NCBI RefSeq assembly: GCF_021869535.1
Contig: NW_026262723.1
Location: 87,112,324 to 87,176,323, forward strand
Length of the DNA stretch: 64,000 nt
DNA from: Mytilus californianus
Lineage: Eukaryota > Mollusca > Bivalvia > Mytilida > Mytilidae
Direction: 5' to 3'
Part shown: positions 56,340 to 64,000 of the stretch, in pieces
Layout of the letters: the number at the start of each line of letters is the position of its first letter
Numbering within the stretch: position 1 is the stretch's first letter
Program-made: the position numbers and the translations under genes
Notes under the pieces: generated by a model
Told to the model about the DNA's origin: nothing
Database searches by the model: none
Seen by the model: the letters and a program-made list of their open reading frames with translations, nothing else

Positions 56340-57265
56340 TCTTCAATTTATGACTTTAATTTCTACTTGCTATTTTTCGCATCCTTTTTAAATGTAAAAT
56401 TTCATCATTCAAGAATGCTAAAACTTTTATTAGACGATAAATTAAAGAAGGAGATACTATTAAAAGTATATGTAACCTAAGAAAAGTATTTTGTTAGAAT
56501 AAGTGCTATAGCCTTATTGATGTCAAAACGCAACAGAACAAATACGTAATATCTTTGGTAAATATATTTTGAAAGGTAATTATTGTATTGATACAATTCT
56601 TATTGACCGACTAATTATAACAGATCTGCCACATGCCAACTTGTTCTGATAAACAATATCTCTTTGTCCGTGAAGAAATAAAAGTATATGCCTACACAAT
56701 CTTTTACAAATTTTGCCAGATGTCATCGACAGTAAAATGCGTAATGATCGAATTTACTGGCAATTATACGTTTGATGAATATTTAAAATTTAGGATTGGA
56801 AGAGGAAATTTGATTTTTCTATGAAGCTTACAACTAATTTTTACAATTATTGAATCGAGAGTTCTTACAAGTCACCTGCTATAGATTTCATGCATGTACA
56901 AATAAATAGTTTTTCAATAGTTTGAATGGTCTTGACTGGAATAAATACATCTTATTTTTATTTGTTTCCGAACTCGTTTTGTCCGAAGACACATTATAAA
57001 ATACATAACGTACAACTAGGTATTTGTCGAATTTCAGTAGTTCTGTATACCGCTAGCCGTCTGGCATCCTTTATTCTTTTTTTTAGTTTTAGTTAAACGG
57101 TAATCAGCTAAGGACTAGTAAAAAATAAATGAAAGAGGCTACGTCAAAATGAAACAAAATAAAGTAGTTTATCAGGTTCCCTAGTAATCACCAATTCAGA
57201 GGTGATTTACGTCCATGATCCAGTAGGCTAGAAATCAGGTATATAACAGAAACAGAAAGTTCTGC
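56340..57265. other. AT-rich non-coding stretch
   Basis: No supportable feature seen; a 63-codon frame at 56633-56824 has no context. Confidence 0.45.
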
Positions 57266-57271
57266 TTTAAT

Positions 57272-57605
57272 TGTTGATTGATTAACGTCCAGTGGCAAAT
57301 ATTTCATGCTTGTTCAAAGCTAGAACACATTAACAGTATGTACAATAGGTAGGTCCTGTAATAGAGCGTCCGGGATGAAGGTCATAGAAATTTGGACTGC
57401 TACTGGAATATAAGGGGATATTAGATAGAGAACGAGGCATTCAATGTTACGTCCCCATTCTGACCGGACGTGACTGACAAAGTGTATTTATACATCCCGC
57501 ACAGCCTAGAAAGTATAACAAAAATACCGAACTCCAAGCGGACGCCCCACTTTGGCAAGGGTTTTACTGCCGGTCGGAAGAAGATTAAAGTGACACTATG
57601 TCTAT
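57272..57605 (-). repeat. dispersed repeat F (fourth copy)
   Basis: TTGATTGATTAACGTCCAGT, GGCAAATATTTCATGCTTGT, GCGTCCGGGATGAAGGTCAT, CCCATTCTGACCGGACGTGA and ACGCCCCACTTTGGCAAGGG are in the same orientation as 46987-47422. An AAAATACCGAACTCCAAG fragment of repeat D is spliced into it near 57520. Confidence 0.75.
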
Positions 57606-57609
57606 TCCC

Positions 57610-59120
57610 CAGTCACCATTTGGGACATTTGTGGATATTTATTTATCAGTCGAAATTTAAAGATAGTCAAACAGGATAAACACGATGACTCATTTTCGAA
57701 ATTCCCTTTTCGTATGTAGTTACATTCCTTCGTCAACTAAAGATACATATGACCTTTATGGGTTTGTCGATTGTCACATCGTGCCAGACGAGTTTGCTGC
57801 TTTTTTTTTGTGTTTTCATTTCTTTGGTGATGGTGAGTGTAGGTAATGGGGTTCATTGTCTATATATGGAATAGTTCAAGTAAAAAATGTGATTTTTTTT
57901 TTACTCACAAGTCGTTAGTTCTCGCACCGACCTAATTTTGATGGGCACCTGTTCTAGATTCTTTTAAAGCTTTTTATTCACTTTAATGTTGGCACACTGA
58001 TGTTTTTCAATTAAGTTTTTCATCTGTACCACTACTGAAATTATTGAAGGATTATTTAGTTTTCATTTTTTCTGTTTGGTTGATTGTTTCCCCCTAAAAC
58101 TTATAGGACCCATCCTTGTTCAAATCTCGACAACTCGCATTTTTAAATTTCAAAAAGTGAAACCGACGAAAAGACAAACAAGTCCAAAAACACTTCACTT
58201 GGGAAAACGAAACCCAGAACACGAATACCTTTGATAAAGTCTGGTTTAATGATTTTTGAAAAATATGTGTTTTAAAAGGTCTTACCTTTCCCAACTTTAT
58301 ACCTCAAAATAGTATAATGACAACCGTGGTAAAACTATTTCGACTCTCCTTAAACAAGCGTATGAACTTATCAGAAGTACATTATTACTGGTTTTGATTT
58401 AAAAACATCGGATAGGTTTTTTTCACTTCCGGACTTTGAGCGATATGATTGAATTTTTGTGTAGATACTTGTCTTGTTAGGAACGTATATTTTGTACTTA
58501 TGGTTTGGTTTCCATTGACGTATATACCAACATCTCTCTTTTCATACTGTCTGTATTCGCACACTTTGCTTTTCTGGTGTTGATTCTTAAAAGTGTAGTT
58601 CCATCAAGAATTGCATGTCTAAAACCAGATGCATTCATCATTATATTGTAATCCAATTAGTCATGTTAATTTAATGGCCAATTAAGAATCTTGTTTTGAT
58701 AGGAGTGCATTTCTGATACCAAGGAATACGTACACGTACAACTGACACCCGCCATCAATCAAGTAAACAAATTCTTACTTTTCTTTTGAGTGAATAAAAC
58801 ATGTAGTCATCTTTATGAGTATATAAATACGTATTGAGATTATAATTTGTCTTACAACTGTCTGGCCTGTTACCAAAAATAAAACGGAAAAGGACTTTAA
58901 GGAAGAATTAATTGTTTTATTTTGAAATGCAGCAACGTCATATTGATGAATTCAATTGCTTTCTCTTTAAAATGTCCGGAAACATTTCTTACATTAAGTA
59001 TAACACGACACTCTTTTATTTTTTTAAAAATTAAATAAATATCTCATACCTCTATGCGATAATGACTTTTGCACGACAGCTTAAAATTTCCAATATAATA
59101 GAATAAAAAGAAAATTATAG
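57610..59120. other. AT-rich non-coding stretch
   Basis: No supportable feature seen. Confidence 0.45.
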
Positions 59121-59127
59121 ACAATAT

Positions 59128-59296
59128 CGCCTACCAGAGATGTCCATAATAGGAAAGTATTTGTCTACAAAGTAAGAAATTCACGTCGCCTTCCACAGAT
59201 GTCCATAATAGGTATTTGTCTATAAAGAATGAAATTCACGTCGCCTACCACAGATGTCCATAATAGGTATTTGTCTATAAAGTAAGAAATTCACGT
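59128..59296 (+). repeat. 55-59-bp minisatellite, three copies
   Basis: Three head-to-tail units start with CGCCT(A/T)CCA at 59128, 59187 and 59242 and contain AGATGTCCATAATAGG and GAAATTCACGT. Unit 1 has four extra bases (AAAG) in the middle. Copies are very similar, so the array is young. Confidence 0.9.
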
Positions 59297-59299
59297 TAA

Positions 59300-60030
59300 A
59301 TTATTGTTACAAATGTTGAATGATCCCATACATTAGAAATCAATTAAACACGAACGATTAACATTTAATTTACGAAAATACCGTTTTAAAGGGAAGAATA
59401 AGGCAAAGTTTATAATTTTTTGTATGTAATGAAAAGTAGCTGAGATACAAATTTCTTCCATAAAAAAGTTCATTTTGCTCTAAGAAAAAAAATACATACA
59501 GGAAAATAATCTGTAATTCTTGGTATGTATTTATACTTTAAATAAACTATTTCAAAATTCTTAAATCTTACAAAAAGTTGGTTGAGATAGAGTGATCTAA
59601 AATAATAAGCGCTAAACGGAAATTTTGTTTTTGTATGTTCGTTGATAATTGAAGGTCTCAATCCACGCAAATAACATGCAACATACAAAAAATGTTAACA
59701 TGCAAGTGAATTGTGTTTCGGCAGATTGAATATAACAACATGACAGATAATGCATATTATATTTATTTTGTGTCTAATTAAGATGTTTTGGTTATGCTTT
59801 CATGAATGATATAGACAATACCATTTGCCTTAAGACAATAGCGCAGTAATGATATAACTTTGCATAAAGCATTTTTTCAATTATAGAAATTACTACAGAA
59901 ATTAAATGGCTATAAGTTTCCAGGAATTGTATCGATATCAGATCAGTAAATAAAAATTGTATCATGATAATCAGTGATAGAAACTTCTGATTTAATTGGG
60001 AAATTATCTTCCCATTTTTATCCATTAGAT
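59300..60030. other. AT-rich non-coding stretch
   Basis: No supportable feature seen; an 87-codon minus-strand frame runs into an inverted repeat C fragment. Confidence 0.45.
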
Positions 60031-60034
60031 TTAT

Positions 60035-60070
60035 GGATAGTTGTCTCATTGGCAATCATACCACTTCTCT
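60035..60070 (-). repeat. dispersed repeat C (inverted fragment)
   Basis: ATAGTTGTCTCATTGGCAAT and CATACCACTTCTC are the reverse complement of the start of repeat C. The full plus-strand copy lies 400 bp away at 60477. Confidence 0.75.
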
Positions 60071-60476
60071 TTATTTTCATACTTATTCTATAAAAATAAC
60101 AAAACTAAATATATGTATATGAACTATATATAACAAACAATAAACAGTTACACTAGGATGATACTAAGATGCGCTTCTGCAAGAATTGTTCTTATCATTC
60201 TTATATTTTTTAATTCAGAAGACACGTGTGTTTATCATGAGAAGTATTGTCATTGACCGTCTACTATAGGATCCTGGACCCCTATTTGCCACATTTTGAC
60301 AAAAACAAACTTCGCGTCATGTAGTGTGCAAAAACATTTCAAATAACGGGACACGTAAATCAGTTTTCACAGATAAATTTACTAGATACCGCCTCAATTA
60401 AAAAAATAAAATAAAAATAAAAAAAACAAACATATTGTCAAATAAAAGTTCACAAACAACTCCAATATATAGATAA

Positions 60477-60765
60477 AAGAAGATGTGGTATGAGTGCCAA
60501 TGAGACAACTCTCCATCCAAGTCAAAATTTATAAAAGTAAACCATTATAGGTCACAGTACGGTCTTCCACACGGAGCCTTGGCTCACACCGAACAGTAAG
60601 CTATAAAGGGCCCCAAATAATTACTAGTGTAAAACCATTCAAACGGGAAAACCAACGGTCTAATCTATATAAAAAAAACGAGAAACACTTATGAACCACA
60701 TCAACAAACGACAACTACTGAACATCAGATTCCTGACTTAGGACAGGTGCAAACAAATGCATGTA
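60477..60765 (+). repeat. dispersed repeat C (near full length)
   Basis: AGATGTGGTATGAGTGCCAA, ACCATTATAGGTCACAGTAC, GGTCTTCCACACGGAGCCTT, AACGGGAAAACCAACGGTCT and AACATCAGATTCCTGACTTA are in the family order I recall. This is the most complete copy in the window. Confidence 0.85.
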
Positions 60766-60877
60766 TTTTTTTATTTCAATCTGAAATCTAACTATTCAAA
60801 TTTGTACAAATTAAAACACGCTTTTTGACCCGCCATTATTTGCAATTAATATATATTTAGTTTTAGGTAATGTGTAA

Positions 60878-60883
60878 TTTATT
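60878..60883 (-). terminator. AATAAA polyadenylation signal
   Basis: AATAAA on the minus strand lies 15-20 bases past the stop codon of the candidate terminal exon (TAA at 60898-60900). Confidence 0.4.
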
Positions 60884-60897
60884 TGTATGGAATATTC

Positions 60898-61021
60898 TTA
60901 ATAGGGTTGTATATTTGAAACACGCATTTTGTCAAGATATATGTGTTCAGTGAACGCATCTCTCTTTTTAATTAAAAGTTTGTCTTTTAGGTAGTTTACC
61001 AATAGGTGGTGGTCACACCAA
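60898..61021 (-). CDS. candidate terminal exon of an unidentified gene
   Basis: On the minus strand TTTTACGTTTCTAG is a strong acceptor. The exon reads WCDHHLLVNYLKDKLLIKKR and then DAFTEHIYLDKMRVSNIQPY, followed by TAA. It accepts phase 2: the upstream candidate exon ends GTA CT| and this one begins |T TGG, restoring the frame exactly. An AATAAA follows the stop. The peptide is charged and not low-complexity. I recognise no family. Confidence 0.4.
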
Positions 61022-61342
61022 CTAGAAACGTAAAACATATGTTCATCATGATGTGAACTTGTAAGAATATGCCAGATTAAGGTTTTAACCAATATTTAGC
61101 TATTCACCGAACATGGAATTTTGAAAGTGTGAGCGCGGCATTATTTTGTTTGCAATGCATAGGCACATAATCTTGTTAGGATATATACGATATAATGTAA
61201 TTTCAAATCAAGATTTACTTCGATTGTGAAAACAGTCTAATTATTTTAGCTCAATAGAACTTTAGTCCTACCGAATGTCTCAAAACGAACGGACCTACAT
61301 TGAATATCATCAAGTTATTAATGTGGAATAGAAAATGCTTAC

Positions 61343-61530
61343 AGTACAGAATCGCACGAACTCATCCACGGTTTCATGTACCTTAATATATGTCGTTGTT
61401 GTATGTAGACAATGTCATTCACTAGGTGTTTCTTTTCGCCAATGGTGGTGTAAAACCTTCCATTTGCAGTTCTAATTAGTTTTTCGGAATGTTCAAACTT
61501 TTCTCCCGATAATGTAAGCAAGTTTCTTTT
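61343..61530 (-). CDS. candidate penultimate exon of the same gene
   Basis: The minus-strand open stretch reads RNLLTLSGEKFEHSEKLIRT, then NGRFYTTIGEKKHLVNDIVY and IQQRHILRYMKPWMSSCDSV, ending at a GTACT|GTAAGC donor. The upstream boundary is uncertain: a GTGAAAAAAG acceptor near 61526 is possible but weak, and an in-frame TAA lies near 61555. The composition looks like a structured protein. The family is unknown. It joins in frame to 60898-61021 over a 321-bp intron. Confidence 0.35.
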
Positions 61531-61559
61531 TTCACGCAAGCCACAGGAAATGAATTAAT

Positions 61560-62970
61560 TCAGCTTTCGTGATAAATGGGACCATAGCTTTTAAATATAT
61601 ATAGTAGCCTTAGCACAAGTAGGATTCTACGTAAATAGATATATAAAGTTAGATTAACTTCAAATTTTCTTCTAACTATAATAGACACGCTCAAGTACTA
61701 TTGGAATCAGACTAACTTTATTTAAAAAAAAAATCGAACACAGAAAGACCTGTTATATTGGCTATGGTTGTGCGAGATTAATCGTAGCTAAAGTAAAAGA
61801 CATACACATGAACTTTTAACGTAACTGAAAGTATCATTCAATTTGGTAAACACTTTATTTTGTGATCGGACGATAAATAAAAGTGAGACAAAGGAAAAAG
61901 AAAACATCTGCGTATAAGAACCACTTCTAGAACAATTACATGATGTTAACGGTACAGACAAACCTTTCTTAATTAATTGGAAACGTAAAATTTCTTGATG
62001 TTTTTAATGACGCCCACCTATAGGTTTCATTGCAGTAACTGAACCGAGGAATAACAGGTGCTTTAATGAAGTTCTAATTGATTTAAATGAAGAATAAATA
62101 GAAGAAAAACACGTTATATTGACTTGAGTATTAAAACTTTACTAGAAAACAGTGTACTAGTATTTAGATACAACAAAGCGATTGAAATTCGAACAATTTG
62201 GTTGACACCTGCAGGAATATGCATAAATAATGTCTTTTTGTTTTGTTTTCTGGGCGTGATGTTGGAAGACATTTTTAAATAGATAAAGGTTCCGTGCTAG
62301 GGAAATAAAAAATAGAGCAAACTATCAACGTGAAAACAGCATTCCATTGAAAAATGAGTTTGTATATTGGTATGATGTAACCGACACTAGCAGCCTCGGT
62401 TTCGATTCAAAAGTTGTCCAGTCCTCATGAAATCATAACAAAATTTCAATAACATATACATGTATTGTATTTTACGTTGCAACTTCTTTTAAGTCGAGCT
62501 GCAATAACTTTGTCGAATGCATGGTTTGTTTACCGTAACAATGTCACAAATTTCAATGCTAGCTCGTCCTGTTTTGGTGTAATAGAAGTCCATAACTCGG
62601 GCATAATATAGTAAGAAATAGTTATTTTACTGTAACTGTACTTAACGTTTTCTTTGCTATTAAAAAGAAAACAATTTTCGCCTTTATGCTTTGTGACATA
62701 TTTTAATTTTAGACTTTATTTTGCACTGTAAATATTTCCACCAGGAATTTCTTCTGTGGTTATATTTAATGAGGACGTACAGGATCACGTGTCGTATGTG
62801 TTTATTAAATACTTGAAAAAAATTGAGGACCACATTTTTCTGATTTTTCTAATTTTGAGCGAAAAAGATCTCCCATACATTTCTAATGAATATTTCGAGT
62901 GCTCCTTGAATATGTCTACATTTATAAATTGTTTTGTGTTTTTGTGACTTGCAATTGACAGTTGCTGTTC
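61560..62970. other. AT-rich non-coding stretch
   Basis: No supportable feature seen; could be intron of the minus-strand candidate gene. Confidence 0.4.
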
Positions 62971-62975
62971 TTGTT

Positions 62976-63294
62976 ATGAGAATATACGGTGGATTTTGTT
63001 TTTAAAAAAAACTACGCCCGAGGACTTTTGAATTAATATGTTCTTGCAATTTAAATCTTTTTTCTTAAATTCTTTGTTACTAAAGCATGTCGATAAGAAG
63101 GCATTTGGCGGTGAAACCTCTACAGTCATTGATCTTCTCCAATCTGGGCTGTCACAATATAAAGTTAACTCATATTTAACGTAAGCCCCAAGGTCATTGT
63201 GCGTCTTATTGCACGTTTTCATCAAACCAAACCAAGTGAAACGGAATTTAAAAATGCACGTCGTCTGCTGTGATGCGCAACTGAGATTTAGCAA
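62976..63294 (-). CDS. candidate exon, unidentified
   Basis: A 106-codon minus-strand open stretch follows GCTAAATCTCAG or CGCATCACAG (possible acceptors). It reads CIFKFRFTWFGLMKTCNKTH, GAYVKYELTLYCDSPDWRRS and MTVEVSPPNAFLSTCFSNKE, with alternating hydrophobic residues suggestive of beta strands. After about 63045 it becomes low-complexity, and no strong donor is visible, only TTTA|GTAACA. The link to the candidate exons at 61.0-61.5 kb is by strand and order only. Confidence 0.25.
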
Positions 63295-63299
63295 TCGCT

Positions 63300-64000
63300 A
63301 CAGGGATACGGATTTCGGTGCAGACTTTGCAAAACCGACTTCAATCATCTGGATAACGCGCCTGACGACCAACTAGTTGTCTGTTAACCTTTGACAGCAG
63401 ATCATCGAAATAGTTGAATTGAATTTGCGAGAAACCACGTCAAGTCAGCGAGGATGTACAACGTTTCCCGTCTATGCGTTTCAAGGACGGGTCGAGATTA
63501 TTTTATAGTTTTCCTTGATGGTGTGGAGGCAGCAAAATACTGCCGTATATTTGAGCATGATATATGTAGTTTGGGTTGAGGTAGAAATCAGCTACGATTG
63601 TACTACAGATATGTAACTCCTATCGTAAAAATGTTTGCTAGTGCAGTATGCGATAATTTCGCACAAAAAGAAGATATTGCAAGTCCATTACCTCATCAGA
63701 ATCTTTAACCAGGACATTGAACAGGAAGCAATTATTCATATTGATTCGCCAGCGAAATCGACGATCTCATTCCGATCAAACATGTGTTTTAAATTCAACA
63801 CAAGTGTCTGTCTTAACACACTACAAGAACTGGAAAATGCTCAAGTAGAGGAGTAGTCAAGGATTCCTCAATCCAACTTTCGGACACTTATCGATAGTTA
63901 CAAAGTTAATTCGAGCACCTTAAATTGATTGCTTCGGTCAGAACATTGTAGGTACTAGTAGCATGCATGAATAGGCTTTTTATTGAGCACCGAAGTCAAT
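63300..64000. other. moderate-GC end region, no gene assigned
   Basis: Base composition is less AT-rich than average between 63300 and 63500. A 73-codon plus-strand frame at 63635-63856 has no supporting splice or family evidence. Confidence 0.4.

Noticed and set aside
1..64000. CRISPR array, bacterial operon or phage content
   Set aside because: Base composition, spliced exons, SINEs and eukaryotic transposons exclude a prokaryotic reading; the tandem repeats lack spacer structure.

Overview
This window looks like intergenic and intronic DNA from a eukaryote with a large, AT-rich, repeat-laden genome. I read it as a bivalve mollusc, most likely a marine mussel (Mytilus or a close relative). 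The main reason is recall: several dispersed repeats here (a block with GATTGCCAATGAGACAACT, one with CGTCACTGATGAGTC, one with ACCAAGTCAGGAATATGAC, and a block with CAGTGGCAAATATTTCATG) are families I know as abundant in mussel sequence. No database was searched. Spliced host exons, tRNA-derived SINEs and Penelope-like, hAT, PIF/Harbinger and LINE remnants fit an animal genome. There is no bacterial-style gene organisation, and almost none of the long open frames are genes.

The one confident host gene is the first coding exon (44520-44895, +) of a rhodopsin-class neuropeptide-type GPCR. It carries an N-glycosylated N-terminus, TM1 and TM2, and ends at a GTAAGT donor. Its remaining exons were not found in the window. 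Weaker host-gene candidates are all on the minus strand: a two-exon gene end at 60878-61530 with a frame-preserving splice and a polyadenylation signal, and single candidate exons at 19097-19309, 16921-17123 and 62976-63294.

Layout: 1-2.8 kb, little seen. 2.8-8.7 kb, a Penelope-like reverse transcriptase on the minus strand that appears split by a 3.8-kb insertion carrying SINEs. 9.2-10.8 kb, a decayed hAT transposon with a nested Harbinger-type MITE. 11.7-19.7 kb, dispersed repeats, a MITE and candidate exons. 20.1-21.7 kb, a direct repeat. 22.9-23.4 kb, a MITE. 24.6-27 kb, a convergent Myb-like/DDE Harbinger remnant. 29-30.9 kb, a second Harbinger transposase pseudogene. 31-33.5 kb, a GIY-YIG Penelope-like element rearranged by tandem duplications. 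33.5-34.6 kb, a LINE 3' end. 38.5-39.5 kb, a 0.96-kb near-palindrome. 44.5 kb, the GPCR exon. 45.9-47.4 kb, a second large inverted repeat. 49-60.8 kb, repeats, hairpins and minisatellites. 60.9-63.3 kb, the minus-strand candidate exons.

No new enzymatic system is evident. The most unusual features are structural: three inverted-repeat structures of different sizes (456-bp arms, about 440-bp arms, and perfect 40-bp arms), nested transposon insertions with a readable order, and the unidentified minus-strand spliced gene.
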